Of a DNA stretch of 64,000 nt, positions 17,527-27,279 are shown piece by piece; positions within the stretch are counted from its first letter, which is position 1; the number at the start of each line of letters is the position of its first letter. The position numbers and the translations under genes were made by a program. The notes under the pieces were generated by a model. The model was given only the letters and a program-made list of their open reading frames with translations, ran no database searches and was not told where the DNA came from. The stretch lies in contig NZ_LT629793.1 in assembly GCF_900105735.1 (NCBI RefSeq), positions 5,332,001-5,396,000 on the forward strand, given 5' to 3'. This DNA comes from Pseudomonas yamanorum (GTDB lineage: Bacteria; Pseudomonadota; Gammaproteobacteria; Pseudomonadales; Pseudomonadaceae).

Positions 17527-18191
17527 GTGTTTTTGCCCTGTTGGTCGCCCGCGAAGCGCGGTTACTCTGTCGCCGCCCGGCCGAACTGGCCAACCCGCTG
17601 GTGTTCTTCGCGATTGTGATCGCGCTGTTCCCGTTGGCGGTGGGCCCCGAGACTAAACTGTTGCAAACCTTGTCTCCGGGACTGGTCTGGGTGGCGGCGC
17701 TTTTGTCGGTCCTGCTCTCGCTGGACGGGCTGTTTCGCAGTGATTTCGAAGATGGTTCCCTTGAGCAGTGGGTCCTTTCGTCGCACCCCCTGCCACTTCT
17801 GGTATTGGCCAAGGTACTGGCACACTGGGTGTTTTCCGGCCTGGCGCTGGTATTGCTCGCGCCGTTGCTGGCGATGATGCTGGGATTGCCCACCGAGTGC
17901 CTGCCGGTGTTGCTCCTTTCCTTGTTGCTTGGCACGCCGGTTCTCAGTCTACTGGGCGCGGTGGGTGCGGCGCTGACTGTGGGTTTGAAACGCGGCGGCC
18001 TGTTGTTGGCCCTGCTGATTTTGCCTTTGTATATCCCGGTGTTGATCCTGGGCAGCGGCGCTTTGCAAGCCGCGCTCCAGGGCATGCCGGCGACCGGTTA
18101 CCTCCTGTGGCTTGGCAGCCTGGCCGCCCTGGCGGTAACCCTGACACCCTTTGCTATAGCGGCTGGCCTGAAGATCAGCGTCGGCGAATAA
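17523..18191 (+). CDS. ccmB: Heme exporter membrane protein CcmB
   Basis: 222 aa with six predicted membrane helices. The ATG at 17523 overlaps the ccmA stop and gives [21 protein letters not shown], the usual start; a longer in-frame reading inside ccmA is rejected. Partner of CcmA in the CcmABCD complex. The 85-bp gap to ccmC holds two perfect hairpins. Confidence 0.96.
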   Translation: MSVFALLVAREARLLCRRPAELANPLVFFAIVIALFPLAVGPETKLLQTLSPGLVWVAALLSVLLSLDGLFRSDFEDGSLEQWVLSSHPLPLLVLAKVLAHWVFSGLALVLLAPLLAMMLGLPTECLPVLLLSLLLGTPVLSLLGAVGAALTVGLKRGGLLLALLILPLYIPVLILGSGALQAALQGMPATGYLLWLGSLAALAVTLTPFAIAAGLKISVGE

Positions 18192-18197
18192 TGAGGT

Positions 18198-18258
18198 CTG
18201 GTTAAGGGATATAACCTTAACCAGTAAAGACCCTAAGCTTCTCGCAACGACGAGAAGC
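18198..18258 (+). repeat. Two tandem hairpins between ccmB and ccmC
   Basis: First: CTGGTTAAGG (18198-18207) pairs with CCTTAACCAG (18215-18224), 7-nt loop. Second: GCTTCTCG (18237-18244) pairs with CGAGAAGC (18251-18258), 6-nt loop. Neither is followed by a T-run. They end 18 bp before the ccmC ATG and could be mRNA processing or stability elements. Confidence 0.7.
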
Positions 18259-18276
18259 AACCGTGATGGAAACAGC

Positions 18277-19032
18277 ATGAACTGGACCTGGTTTCACAAG
18301 CTCGGCTCGCCCAAATGGTTTTACGGCATCAGTGGCAAACTGCTGCCGTGGTTGAGCATCGCCGCCGTATTGCTGATCGGCATCGGCCTGGTCTGGGGCC
18401 TGGCCTTCGCGCCGCCGGACTACCAGCAAGGCAACAGCTTTCGCATCATCTATATCCATGTTCCCGCCGCGATGCTGGCCCAGTCCTGCTACGTGATGCT
18501 GGCGGTGTGCGGCGTCGTCGGCTTGGTGTGGAAGATGAAGCTGGCGGACGTGGCCTTGCAATGCGCCGCGCCCATCGGTGCCTGGATGACCGCCGTGGCG
18601 CTGGTCACCGGCGCGATCTGGGGCAAGCCGACCTGGGGTTCGTGGTGGGTCTGGGACGCGCGCCTCACCTCCATGTTGATCCTGCTGTTCCTGTATTTCG
18701 GCCTGATCGCCCTGGGCAACGCCATCAGCAACCGTGACAGCGCCGCCAAGGCCTGCGCGGTGCTGGCGATTGTCGGCGTGATCAACATCCCGATCATCAA
18801 ATACTCGGTGGAGTGGTGGAACACCCTGCACCAGGGCGCCACCTTCACCCTCACCGAAAAGCCGGCAATGCCCGTGGAAATGTGGGCGCCGCTGCTGCTG
18901 ATGGTGCTGGGGTTCTACTGCTTCTTCGGCGCCGTGCTGCTGCTGCGCATGCGCCTCGAAGTGCTCAAGCGTGAAGCCCGCACCAGTTGGGTCAAGGCCG
19001 AAGTGCAAAACAGCCTGGGAGCCCGTGGATGA
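18277..19032 (+). CDS. ccmC: Heme-handling protein CcmC
   Basis: 251 aa, six membrane helices. The tryptophan-rich WWD motif [14 protein letters not shown] sits between helices 3 and 4 and faces the periplasm, where it presents heme to CcmE. Flanking conserved histidines include IHVPAA. Its stop overlaps the ccmD ATG. Confidence 0.97.
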   Translation: MNWTWFHKLGSPKWFYGISGKLLPWLSIAAVLLIGIGLVWGLAFAPPDYQQGNSFRIIYIHVPAAMLAQSCYVMLAVCGVVGLVWKMKLADVALQCAAPIGAWMTAVALVTGAIWGKPTWGSWWVWDARLTSMLILLFLYFGLIALGNAISNRDSAAKACAVLAIVGVINIPIIKYSVEWWNTLHQGATFTLTEKPAMPVEMWAPLLLMVLGFYCFFGAVLLLRMRLEVLKREARTSWVKAEVQNSLGARG

Positions 19033-19205
19033 GCTTCAACTCTTTCAGTGATTTTCTCGCCATGGGCCATCACGCCCTGTATGTCTGGACGGCCTATGGC
19101 ATCTGCCTGGCGGTGCTGGCCCTCAACGTCGCCGCGCCGATCCTGGCCCGCAAGCGTTACCTGCAACAAGAGGCGCGTCGTTTGCGCCGGGAGACCGAAA
19201 AGTGA
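19029..19205 (+). CDS. ccmD: Heme exporter small subunit CcmD
   Basis: 58 aa with one membrane helix ([20 protein letters not shown]) and a basic cytoplasmic tail ([18 protein letters not shown]). CcmD helps free holo-CcmE from the CcmABC complex. The ATG overlaps the ccmC stop, and its own stop overlaps the GTG of ccmE. Confidence 0.95.
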   Translation: MSFNSFSDFLAMGHHALYVWTAYGICLAVLALNVAAPILARKRYLQQEARRLRRETEK

Positions 19206-19657
19206 ATCCGCTGCGTAGAAAGCGTCTGTTGATCATCCTGGCCATCATGGCCGGTGTCGGCATTGCCGTGACCCTGGCCCTGAGTGCCCTGCGGGAGAAC
19301 ATCAACCTGTTCTACACCCCGACCCAGATCGCCAACGGCGAAGCGCCGCTGGACACGCGAATCCGCGCCGGTGGCATGGTCGAGAAGGGCTCGCTGCAAC
19401 GTTCCGGGGACTCCCTGGACGTGAAATTCATCGTCACCGACTTCAACAAATCCGTGACCATCACCTACCGCGGCATCCTCCCGGACCTGTTCCGCGAAGG
19501 GCAGGGCATCGTCGCCCTCGGCAAGCTCAACGCCGACGGCGTGGTAGTGGCCGACGAAGTGCTGGCCAAGCACGATGAAAAATACATGCCGCCGGAAGTC
19601 ACCAAGGCCCTCAAAGACAGCGGCCAATCCGCCCCGACCCCTGCCAAGGAGGGCTAA
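19202..19657 (+). CDS. ccmE: Periplasmic heme chaperone CcmE
   Basis: 151 aa, GTG start. One N-terminal membrane anchor (about 9-28) precedes the OB-fold domain. The covalent heme ligand is His124 in KHDEKYMPP, with Tyr128 as axial ligand. It carries heme from CcmC to CcmF/CcmH. Confidence 0.97.
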   Translation: MNPLRRKRLLIILAIMAGVGIAVTLALSALRENINLFYTPTQIANGEAPLDTRIRAGGMVEKGSLQRSGDSLDVKFIVTDFNKSVTITYRGILPDLFREGQGIVALGKLNADGVVVADEVLAKHDEKYMPPEVTKALKDSGQSAPTPAKEG

Positions 19658-19660
19658 GTC

Positions 19661-21649
19661 ATGACGTCCGCATTGTTTATTCCGGAGTTGGGCCAGTTGG
19701 CGATGATCCTCGCCCTGTGCTTTGCCATCGTCCAGGCCGTGGTCCCGTTGCTGGGTGCCTGGCGCGGTGACCGCCTGTGGATGAGCCTGGCCCAGCCGGC
19801 CGCCTGGGGCCAGTTCGCCTTTCTGGTGTTCGCCTTCGGTTGCCTGACCTACGCCTTCATGACCGACGACTTTTCCGTCGCCTATGTCGCCAACAACTCC
19901 AACAGCGCCTTGCCCTGGTACTACAAGTTCAGTGCCGTGTGGGGTGCCCACGAAGGTTCGTTGCTGCTGTGGGCGTTGATCCTCGGCGGCTGGACCTTTG
20001 CTGTCTCGATCTTCTCCCGCCAACTGCCGCAAGTCATGCTGGCCCGGGTGCTGGCGGTGATGGGCATGATCAGCATCGGCTTCCTGCTGTTCCTGATCAT
20101 GACTTCCAACCCGTTCACCCGCATCCTGCCGCAGATCCCGGTAGACGGTCACGACCTCAACCCGCTGCTGCAAGACATCGGCCTGATCGTGCACCCGCCG
20201 ATGCTCTACATGGGGTATGTCGGTTTCTCGGTCGCCTTCGCCTTCGCCATCGCCGCCTTGCTCGGCGGGCGTCTCGATGCGGCCTGGGCGCGCTGGTCGC
20301 GGCCATGGACCATCGTCGCTTGGGCGTTCCTCGGCATCGGCATCACCCTGGGCTCTTGGTGGGCCTACTACGAACTCGGCTGGGGCGGCTGGTGGTTCTG
20401 GGACCCGGTGGAAAACGCCTCCTTCATGCCCTGGCTGGTGGGCACGGCGCTGATTCACTCGCTGGCAGTCACCGAAAAACGCGGCGTGTTCAAAAGCTGG
20501 ACCGTGTTGCTGGCCATCGCCGCGTTTTCCCTGAGCCTGCTGGGTACGTTCCTGGTGCGTTCCGGTGTGCTGACATCGGTTCACGCGTTTGCCTCCGACC
20601 CGGAGCGCGGCGTGTTCATTCTGATCTTCCTGCTGTTCGTGGTTGGTGGCTCGCTGACCCTGTTTGCCCTGCGCGCGCCAGTGGTCAAAAGTCATGTGGG
20701 ATTCAACCTTTGGTCCCGGGAAACCCTGTTGCTGGGCAATAACCTGGTGCTGGTGGTGGCGGCTTCGATGATCCTGCTCGGTACCCTGTACCCGCTGGTG
20801 CTGGATGCCCTGAGCGGCGCCAAACTGTCCGTCGGCCCGCCGTACTTCAACGCACTGTTTATCCCGTTGATGGCGCTGTTGATGGTGGTGATGGCGGTCG
20901 GCGTACTGGTGCGCTGGAAAGACACCCCGGTGAAATGGCTGGTGGGCATGCTCACCCCGGTACTGCTCGGCAGCGCCGCGCTGGCCGTGATCGCCGGTAT
21001 AGCCTACGGCGACTTCAACTGGGCCGTGCTCGCCACCTTCATGCTGGCTGCCTGGGTATTGCTGGCCGGCGTACGTGACCTGATCGACAAGACCCGCCAC
21101 AAAGGTTTGATCAAAGGCCTGCCGACCATGACCCGCAGCTACTGGGGCATGCAGGTCGCCCACATCGGCATCGCCGTGTGTGCGTTGGGCGTGGTGTTGT
21201 CCAGCCAGAACAGTGCCGAGCGCGACCTGCGCCTGGCGCCCGGCGAGTCCATGGACCTGGCCGGTTACCACTTCATTTTCGAAGGCGCCAAGCACTTCGA
21301 AGGCCCGAACTTCACCTCCGACAAAGGCACCGTACGTGTGGTGCGCAATGGCAAGGAAGTGGCGGTGTTGCACCCGGAAAAACGCCTGTACACCGTACAA
21401 AGCTCGATGATGACCGAAGCCGGGATCGACGCCGGTTTCACCCGCGACCTCTACGTCGCCCTGGGTGAACCGCTGGGCGATGGCGCCTGGGCCGTGCGGG
21501 TCCACGTCAAACCGTTTGTGCGCTGGATCTGGTTCGGCGGCCTGCTCACCGGGTTCGGTGGTTTGCTGGCAGCGATGGACCGGCGCTACCGGGTCAAGGT
21601 CAAGAGCCGGGTGCGTGAAGCCCTCGGCCTGCAAGGAGCGGCGGTATGA
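19661..21649 (+). CDS. ccmF: Cytochrome c heme lyase subunit CcmF
   Basis: 662 aa, about 14 membrane helices. The WWD motif WGGWWFWDPVENASFMPWL and conserved histidines (VHPPMLYMGY, GAHEGSLLLW) are present. CcmF reduces and ligates heme to apocytochrome together with CcmH/CcmI. It starts 3 bp after ccmE; the end overlaps ccmG by 4 bp. Length is typical. Confidence 0.97.
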   Translation: MTSALFIPELGQLAMILALCFAIVQAVVPLLGAWRGDRLWMSLAQPAAWGQFAFLVFAFGCLTYAFMTDDFSVAYVANNSNSALPWYYKFSAVWGAHEGSLLLWALILGGWTFAVSIFSRQLPQVMLARVLAVMGMISIGFLLFLIMTSNPFTRILPQIPVDGHDLNPLLQDIGLIVHPPMLYMGYVGFSVAFAFAIAALLGGRLDAAWARWSRPWTIVAWAFLGIGITLGSWWAYYELGWGGWWFWDPVENASFMPWLVGTALIHSLAVTEKRGVFKSWTVLLAIAAFSLSLLGTFLVRSGVLTSVHAFASDPERGVFILIFLLFVVGGSLTLFALRAPVVKSHVGFNLWSRETLLLGNNLVLVVAASMILLGTLYPLVLDALSGAKLSVGPPYFNALFIPLMALLMVVMAVGVLVRWKDTPVKWLVGMLTPVLLGSAALAVIAGIAYGDFNWAVLATFMLAAWVLLAGVRDLIDKTRHKGLIKGLPTMTRSYWGMQVAHIGIAVCALGVVLSSQNSAERDLRLAPGESMDLAGYHFIFEGAKHFEGPNFTSDKGTVRVVRNGKEVAVLHPEKRLYTVQSSMMTEAGIDAGFTRDLYVALGEPLGDGAWAVRVHVKPFVRWIWFGGLLTGFGGLLAAMDRRYRVKVKSRVREALGLQGAAV

Positions 21650-22182
21650 AGCGTTGGTTGATGGTGTTACCGCTGGCGGCATTTCTGGTGGTGGCGGTGT
21701 TCCTGTATCGCGGGCTGTACCTGGACCCGGCCGAGCTGCCGTCGGCCATGATCGGCAAGCCATTCCCGGCGTTCTCGCTGCCGACGGTGCAAGGCGACAA
21801 AACCCTGACCCAGGCTGACTTGCTGGGCAAACCGGCGCTGGTCAATGTGTGGGGCACCTGGTGCATTTCCTGCCGCGTGGAGCATCCGGTGCTGAACAAG
21901 CTGGCGGAGCAGGGCGTGGTGATCTACGGCATCAACTACAAGGACGACAATGCTGCCGCCCTGAAGTGGCTGGCAGAGTTCCACAACCCGTACCAGCTGG
22001 ATATCCGCGACGAAGACGGCAACCTCGGCCTGAACCTCGGCGTCTACGGCGCCCCGGAAACCTTCTTCATCGACGCCAAGGGCGTGATCCGCGACAAGTA
22101 CGTGGGCGTGATCGACGAAGTGGTGTGGCGCGAGCAACTGGCCGCCAAGTACCAGGCGCTGGTGGATGAGGCCAAGCCATGA
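21646..22182 (+). CDS. ccmG: Thiol:disulfide oxidoreductase CcmG (DsbE)
   Basis: 178 aa thioredoxin-fold protein with an N-terminal membrane anchor (about 5-22). The redox motif is WCISC (C73, C76). It keeps the apocytochrome CXXCH cysteines reduced, via CcmH. Overlaps ccmF upstream and ccmH downstream by 4 bp each. Confidence 0.97.
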   Translation: MKRWLMVLPLAAFLVVAVFLYRGLYLDPAELPSAMIGKPFPAFSLPTVQGDKTLTQADLLGKPALVNVWGTWCISCRVEHPVLNKLAEQGVVIYGINYKDDNAAALKWLAEFHNPYQLDIRDEDGNLGLNLGVYGAPETFFIDAKGVIRDKYVGVIDEVVWREQLAAKYQALVDEAKP

Positions 22183-22652
22183 AGCGTTGGTTAGCCGCCG
22201 CTGTGTTGGGCTTGAGCATGGTTGGCGTGGCCCACGCCGCCATCGACACCTACGAATTTGCCAAGGACGGAGACCGCGAGCGTTTTCGCGAATTGACCAA
22301 GGAACTGCGCTGCCCCAAGTGCCAGAACCAGGACATCGCCGACTCCAACGCACCGATCGCCGCCGACCTGCGCAAAGAGATTTTCCGCATGCTCGGCGAG
22401 GGCAAGGACAATCAGCAGATCATCGACTTTATGGTCGACCGCTACGGTGACTTCGTGCGCTACAAGCCGGCGCTCACCGGCAAGACCGCGTTGCTGTGGT
22501 TCGGCCCGGCCGGGTTGTTGCTCGCCGGTGTCGTGGTGATGGCGGTGATTGTGCGCCGCCGTCGTGTCGCCCCGGCCGATGGCTCGGACTCGCTTTCCGT
22601 CGATGAGCGTCAACGCCTCGACCAACTGCTGGACAAAAAAACTGATGATTGA
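22179..22652 (+). CDS. ccmH: Cytochrome c maturation thiol protein CcmH
   Basis: 157 aa. Signal peptide 1-20, then the RCPKCQNQ motif (C45, C48) that forms a mixed disulfide with apocytochrome, and a C-terminal membrane helix (about 105-125). The end overlaps ccmI by 8 bp. Confidence 0.96.
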   Translation: MKRWLAAAVLGLSMVGVAHAAIDTYEFAKDGDRERFRELTKELRCPKCQNQDIADSNAPIAADLRKEIFRMLGEGKDNQQIIDFMVDRYGDFVRYKPALTGKTALLWFGPAGLLLAGVVVMAVIVRRRRVAPADGSDSLSVDERQRLDQLLDKKTDD

Positions 22653-23838
22653 TTTCTGGCTCGCAGCCGGTCTGCTGCTTCTGATTGCCTTGAGTTTCCT
22701 GCTGATCCCGGTGTTACGCGGCCGCCGTGCCCAGCGTGAAGAGGATCGCACCGCGCTGAACGTGGCGCTGTATCAAGAGCGTGTGGCGGAGCTGCAAACC
22801 CAGCAGTCCGAAGGCGTGCTGGATGCGGCCCAACTGGACAGTGGCCGCGCTGAAGCGGCTCGCGAGTTGCTGGCGGATACCGAGGGCGTGGAAAAGCCCC
22901 GGGAATCACGTCTCGGCAAACCGTTGCCGTTGCTCGCGGCCTTTCTGGTGCCGGTGCTGGGCGTGGCGCTGTACCTGCATTACGGCGCCAGTGACAAGGT
23001 CGAACTGACCCGCGAATTCTCCCAGCCGCCTGTGTCCATGGAAGACATGACCCGCCGCCTGGAGCGCGCCGCTGCCGCCCAACCGGATTCGCCGGAAGGC
23101 CTGTACTTCCTCGGTCGTGCCTACATGGCCCAGGACCGTTCCGCCGATGCGGCCAAAGTCTTCGAGCGCACCGTGGCTTTGGCCGGTCGCCAGCCGGAGC
23201 TGCTCGGGCAGTGGGCCCAGGCCCAGTACTTTGCCGATAACAAACAGTGGTCGCCCAAGGTCCAGGCCCTGACCGACGAAGCACTGAAACTCGATCCGAA
23301 AGAAGTCACCAGCCTCGGCCTGCTGGGTATCGCCGCCTTTGAAGGCCAGCGTTACCAGGAAGCGATCGACTACTGGAACCGCCTGCTGGCGCAACTGCCG
23401 CCGGAAGACAACTCCCGTGTCGCACTGCAAGGCGGCATTGACCGGGCTGCCGAGAAGCTCAGAGAGAGTGGCGGTAGCGTGGCGCCCGTGAAGGCACAAA
23501 AGCAGATGCAAGTGCGCGTAGACCTGGCGGCGGATGTGAAGGCCAAGGCCTCGCCGACCGACAGCGTGTTCATCTTCGCCCGTGCCGTCAAAGGCCCGCC
23601 AGCGCCATTGGCCGCCAAGCGCGTGACCGTGGCCGACCTGCCGATCACCGTCGAACTGGGCGATGCCGACGCGATGATGCCGCAGTTGAAACTGTCCAAC
23701 TTTCCCGAAGTCCAACTGGTTGCGCGCATATCCCGGGCAGGTGTTCCGACAGCTGGCGAGTGGATCGGCCGCAGCCAACCCTTGGCCAGCAGCACCACTG
23801 CGCTGCAGCAGTTGACCATCGACAGTCCGGATAAATAA
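22645..23838 (+). CDS. ccmI: Apocytochrome c chaperone CcmI
   Basis: 397 aa. The ATG at 22645 gives [22 protein letters not shown], a membrane helix; a second helix is at about 92-112. TPR repeats follow ([23 protein letters not shown]), and a C-terminal periplasmic domain. It delivers apocytochrome to the CcmFH ligase. The longer frame from 22549 lies inside ccmH and is rejected. Confidence 0.95.
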   Translation: MIDFWLAAGLLLLIALSFLLIPVLRGRRAQREEDRTALNVALYQERVAELQTQQSEGVLDAAQLDSGRAEAARELLADTEGVEKPRESRLGKPLPLLAAFLVPVLGVALYLHYGASDKVELTREFSQPPVSMEDMTRRLERAAAAQPDSPEGLYFLGRAYMAQDRSADAAKVFERTVALAGRQPELLGQWAQAQYFADNKQWSPKVQALTDEALKLDPKEVTSLGLLGIAAFEGQRYQEAIDYWNRLLAQLPPEDNSRVALQGGIDRAAEKLRESGGSVAPVKAQKQMQVRVDLAADVKAKASPTDSVFIFARAVKGPPAPLAAKRVTVADLPITVELGDADAMMPQLKLSNFPEVQLVARISRAGVPTAGEWIGRSQPLASSTTALQQLTIDSPDK

Positions 23839-23853
23839 TTCGAGGAAATGCCC

Positions 23854-24258
23854 ATGACCGCTATCGCACGTATCACCCTGCTCAGCCTGGTATTGGGGTT
23901 GAGTGCTTGTGCGGTCCACCGGCCTCCGTCGCCTACCGGGCCGACCATTCCACCGACAGGGCCGTCGACCCAGCCGAGCACGCAGCCAGGCACCCAGCCT
24001 TCCGGCCCGGTGATCAAACCGTCGAAGCCAGTGCCTAGCTCCTCGCCGACCTTCGCACCTCCGCCAGGTGCTGCCAGCCACTGGGACGGGAAGATGCAGG
24101 TGTACGTGCTGGACGAACAGCCGGATACGTTCTATCGCCAGCGCACCTACTACCGCTGGAGCAACGGCTGGAGCCGCTCCATCAGCCCGAACGGGCCTTG
24201 GGAAGAGACCGACGTCCATGGCGTGCCGCCGGGGTTGAGCAAGCAGTACGCGCAATGA
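23854..24258 (+). CDS. Small Pro-rich lipoprotein at the end of the ccm operon
   Basis: 134 aa. Lipobox LSAC with the lipidated Cys at residue 19. A Pro/Thr/Ser-rich linker with TQPSTQPGTQPSG follows, and a C-terminal region of about 60 residues rich in aromatics (YRQRTYYRWSNGWSRS). GAGG is better spaced for the ATG at 23854 than for the one at 23848. It lies 15 bp after ccmI and before a strong terminator, so it is the last gene of the operon. I recognise no family and assign no function. Confidence 0.8.
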   Translation: MTAIARITLLSLVLGLSACAVHRPPSPTGPTIPPTGPSTQPSTQPGTQPSGPVIKPSKPVPSSSPTFAPPPGAASHWDGKMQVYVLDEQPDTFYRQRTYYRWSNGWSRSISPNGPWEETDVHGVPPGLSKQYAQ

Positions 24259-24289
24259 AAAAAAGGCGACCTTCGGGTCGCCTTTTTTG
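24258..24289 (+). terminator. Rho-independent terminator of the ccm operon
   Basis: AAAGGCGACC and GGTCGCCTTT pair around a TTCG tetraloop region, preceded by a run of A and followed by a run of T. It begins at the stop codon of the lipoprotein gene. Confidence 0.95.
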
Positions 24290-24310
24290 TGAGCGTGAAA
24301 TGCAATCAAC

Positions 24311-24400
24311 TGTGGGAGCTGGCTTGCCTGCGATAGCGGTGTGTCAGGTTATGAAGTTGTGGCTGATACACCGCCATCGCGGGCAAGCCCGGCTCCCACA
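24311..24400. repeat. REPIN, GCTGGC type
   Basis: TGTGGGAGCTGGCTTGCCTG with an imperfect inverted copy, GGGAG ends outermost, lying between the ccm terminator and the convergent MFS gene. Confidence 0.9.
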
Positions 24401-24406
24401 GGATTT

Positions 24407-25672
24407 CTACTGTTTTTGATATTCGGCCTGGCCTGCGCCACTGATCCAGTGGATCACCCCGGCAATCACCCCCAGCATCACCCCAAACTCGACAATCCCC
24501 ATCCAGCCCAACCGCGCCATCAACCAGCCGCTGACCGTCGCCCCCACCGCGCCGCCAAAAAACGTCGCCGTCATGTACAAACTGTTGATGCGGCCCTGGG
24601 CTTTCGGGTCCACCGCAAACGCCCGCGTCTGATTCGACACCAACCCCGACTGCACCCCGATATCCAGCACGATCACCCCCAGCACCAGCAAAATGATCGA
24701 GGTTTCCGCCCCCGCCAGCAGCAGGAATGCCAAGGTGACAATACCAATACTCGCCCCAATCACCTTACGCGAACCCAACCGATCGGAAGCCCGTCCACCG
24801 AGCGACGCCGCCAATGCACCTGCCGCCCCAATAATCCCGAAGCCACCGGCCCAGGCACTGCCCAACTGCCACGGCCCGTGGGCCAGCAACGCCGCCAGAT
24901 TCACCCAGAACGCATTGAAGCAAGCCCACAACAGCGCCTGCACCATCATTGATTGGCGAATCGGGCTGTTGTCGCGCATCAGCGGCCACAGCGAAGCCAG
25001 CAGGCGAGGGTAGGACAGGTTGGTGCTGGGCACGCCCCGTGGCAGCAGCTTGGCGGCGGCGATCCACACCGGGATCATGAACGCCGCTTCCATCGCGTAT
25101 ACCGCCCGCCAGCCATAAGCCTCACCGACCACGCCGGCGATAGTGCGCCCCAGCAGAATGCCCACCATGATCCCGCTGACCACCGTGCCTACATTGCGCC
25201 CGCGTTCGTGGGGCTGCGACATCACCGCCGCGAACGGCACCAGTTGCTGCGGTACACAGCTCACAATCCCCAAGCCAAATGACGCCGCAACCAGCGCCCA
25301 GATACCCGGTGAAAACGCCGCCGCCAGGGCGAAACAGAACGCCAGGGCGATCTGCCCCAGTACCAGTTTGCGCCGGTCAAAGCGGTCGCCCATCGGCAAC
25401 AGCAATGCCAGGCCGGTGGCAAACCCCAGCAGGGCGGAGCCGGCCACCAGGTCCACGGTGGTCACGTCCACGCCCATGTCCGAAGCAATCAATGGAAGGA
25501 TTGGCTGGGTGCAGTAAATATTGGTGATCACCGCGCCGGCGATCACCGCCATCATGATGATCTTGCCGCGCGGCGCGACCGCAGGCGCTGCAGGACTTTG
25601 GTCAGTAATCGGTTGGCCACTCACGGCGCTCTCCTTCAATGCAGATCTCCGGGGGCGGAGATGAGTGGCCAA
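24407..25672 (-). CDS. MFS transporter
   Basis: 421 aa, 12 predicted membrane helices. The major facilitator loop motif GDRFDRRKLV lies between helices 2 and 3. It starts SAPAVAPRGKIIMM-like after a short cytoplasmic N-terminus. The similarity in layout to sugar/drug exporters of the DHA family is clear, but the substrate cannot be read from sequence. Divergent from a LysR gene 73 bp away, which probably controls it. Confidence 0.85.
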   Translation of the reverse strand: MATHLRPRRSALKESAVSGQPITDQSPAAPAVAPRGKIIMMAVIAGAVITNIYCTQPILPLIASDMGVDVTTVDLVAGSALLGFATGLALLLPMGDRFDRRKLVLGQIALAFCFALAAAFSPGIWALVAASFGLGIVSCVPQQLVPFAAVMSQPHERGRNVGTVVSGIMVGILLGRTIAGVVGEAYGWRAVYAMEAAFMIPVWIAAAKLLPRGVPSTNLSYPRLLASLWPLMRDNSPIRQSMMVQALLWACFNAFWVNLAALLAHGPWQLGSAWAGGFGIIGAAGALAASLGGRASDRLGSRKVIGASIGIVTLAFLLLAGAETSIILLVLGVIVLDIGVQSGLVSNQTRAFAVDPKAQGRINSLYMTATFFGGAVGATVSGWLMARLGWMGIVEFGVMLGVIAGVIHWISGAGQAEYQKQ

Positions 25673-25698
25673 CGTTACGCACTCGCGCTTGGCAGGAT

Positions 25699-25728
25699 AA
25701 TCCCCTAGGATTTGGAATCATCCTTCCA
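25699..25728. promoter_or_regulatory. Candidate LysR operator in the MFS/lysR divergent region
   Basis: Two adjacent inverted repeats: AATCC-N4-GGATT (25699-25712) and TGGAA-N6-TTCCA (25713-25728). They sit in the 73-bp intergenic region, as expected for a LysR-type activator controlling the divergent gene and itself. Confidence 0.4.
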
Positions 25729-25745
25729 GAATTTGATAGGTTGCC

Positions 25746-26642
25746 ATGAACCGTCTTGAATCCATGTCCATCTTCGTTGCCGTGGTTGATGCAGGCAGCC
25801 TGACCGCTGCCGCGCGGCGCCTCGACATGCCGCTGGCCAGCGTCAGCCGCAAGGTGGCCGAACTCGAGACGCACCTGAAAACCCGCCTGCTGCACCGCAC
25901 CACGCGCCAGCTGTCGTTGACCGATGCCGGCGCCTCTTACCTCGACGCATGCCGGCGCATTCTTGAAGACATCAGCGAGGCCGAGCGCGCGGCCACTGGC
26001 GAATATTCCGAGCCCCGGGGCGAGTTGGTGGTCACCGCGCCCGTGGTCTTCGGGCGGCTGCACATCGTGCCGGTGGTGGCGGAATTCCTGGCGCAGTACC
26101 CGGAGATCGACATCAACCTGATCCTTACCGACCGCGTCGTGCACCTGATGGAAGAACACTGCGATGTGGCCGTGCGCATCGGTGAACTGCCCGACAGCTC
26201 GCTCAAGGCCATGCAGGTGGGCACGGTGCGGCGGGTGGTGTGCGCCAGCCCGGCGTACCTGGCCGCTCGCGGTGTACCGGCCGAACCCCAGGACTTGGCG
26301 GGACATGACTGCATCACTTTCGAAGTGCTGGCATCCCAAGGGGCGTGGGGATTTGGTGCGGGTAAAACCGGGCTCTCGGTACCGGTGCATTCGCGGTTGT
26401 CGGTGAACACCGCAGAAGCGGCGATTGCGGCGGCGACATTGGGAGTTGGGGTGATTCGGGTGCTGTCGTATCAAGTGGCGGATGCGCTGCGGGAGGAGGC
26501 GTTGGCGGTGGTGCTTGAGGCGTTCGAGTCGGCGCCGCTGCCCATCAGTTTGGTGCACAAAGGCCAGTCGCCGTTGCCGCTGAAGCTGCGGGCGTTTCTG
26601 GATTTTGTGATGCCGCGATTGCGCGCCCGCACCGCCCAATAA
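25746..26642 (+). CDS. LysR-family transcriptional regulator
   Basis: 298 aa. The N-terminal winged helix MNRLESMSIFVAVVDAGSLTAAARR is followed by the periplasmic-binding-protein-like effector domain (about 90-295). It belongs to the CrgA/DsdC-like branch judging by the RHTTRQLSLTDAG-type helix and GELVVTAPVVFGRLHI. Divergent from the MFS exporter, the probable target. Effector unknown. Confidence 0.9.
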   Translation: MNRLESMSIFVAVVDAGSLTAAARRLDMPLASVSRKVAELETHLKTRLLHRTTRQLSLTDAGASYLDACRRILEDISEAERAATGEYSEPRGELVVTAPVVFGRLHIVPVVAEFLAQYPEIDINLILTDRVVHLMEEHCDVAVRIGELPDSSLKAMQVGTVRRVVCASPAYLAARGVPAEPQDLAGHDCITFEVLASQGAWGFGAGKTGLSVPVHSRLSVNTAEAAIAAATLGVGVIRVLSYQVADALREEALAVVLEAFESAPLPISLVHKGQSPLPLKLRAFLDFVMPRLRARTAQ

Positions 26643-26675
26643 CACCGACGAATTTGAACCTGATGAAAATCAAAA

Positions 26676-26765
26676 TGTGGGAGCTGGCTTGCCTGCGATA
26701 GCGGTGTATCAGGTTTTGAAACTGTTGCTGATACACCGCTATCGCGGGCAAGCCCGGCTCCCACA
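26676..26765. repeat. REPIN, GCTGGC type
   Basis: TGTGGGAGCTGGCTTGCCTG and an inverted partner ending GCCCGGCTCCCACA, between the LysR gene and the convergent Nudix gene. Arms and centre closely resemble the copy at 24311-24400. Confidence 0.9.
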
Positions 26766-26783
26766 TTGGATTTACGTTGCCAG

Positions 26784-27194
26784 TTAGATCTCGGCAAGGC
26801 GCGACTTTAGAAACTCCAGGGCATCTTTAAACACCTGATGCCACTCTTCTGACGACTCGCTCGCCAGCGGGTGCCAGAAGAACTGGAACTCGTGGCCGCC
26901 ATCATCCTCTGCAAAATGGGTCCAGGTATCTGGCAGGTCTTCAGGGATCAGGCATTGATGAAAGGCCCATGTATGCCCCGTGGACGCTGAGTGCCAAGTG
27001 CCCAGGTCACGTATCACCTTGCCGGTTATCCCGGCTTCTTCCTGTAATTCCCGAATCGCAGCTGCGTCGGTGCTTTCGCCAGGCTCCACGCTGCCCTTGA
27101 CCAGTTGAAGGCCGGCCAGTGGGTGTTTGAAGGCGAGGATTTCCAGCGATTGGCGGGTTCGCAGAACGACCGGACATGCCTTGTCTTTTCCCAT
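26784..27194 (-). CDS. NUDIX hydrolase
   Basis: 136 aa from the chosen ATG (MGKDKACPVVLRTR). The Nudix box is complete: G at GSVEPGE, then RELQEEAGI, fitting GX5EX7REUXEEXGU, so catalysis on a nucleoside-diphosphate-type substrate is expected; substrate unknown. A longer version from 27248 (18 extra residues) is possible but has no better ribosome site. It stands alone between REPINs. Confidence 0.85.
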   Translation of the reverse strand: MGKDKACPVVLRTRQSLEILAFKHPLAGLQLVKGSVEPGESTDAAAIRELQEEAGITGKVIRDLGTWHSASTGHTWAFHQCLIPEDLPDTWTHFAEDDGGHEFQFFWHPLASESSEEWHQVFKDALEFLKSRLAEI

Positions 27195-27279
27195 CACGTT
27201 GCGCTCTTGCACATATTGACGACCAGCTATTGCACCACAGTCCGGCATATTTCCAATGCCGGGCGAAGACCTTTCATTG

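Noticed and set aside
19157..21763. Very long open frame antisense to ccmE-ccmF (868 codons)
   Set aside because: Composition is His/Gln/Gly/Asp-rich, the usual product of reading GC-rich codons backwards; ccmE and ccmF on the other strand are certain.
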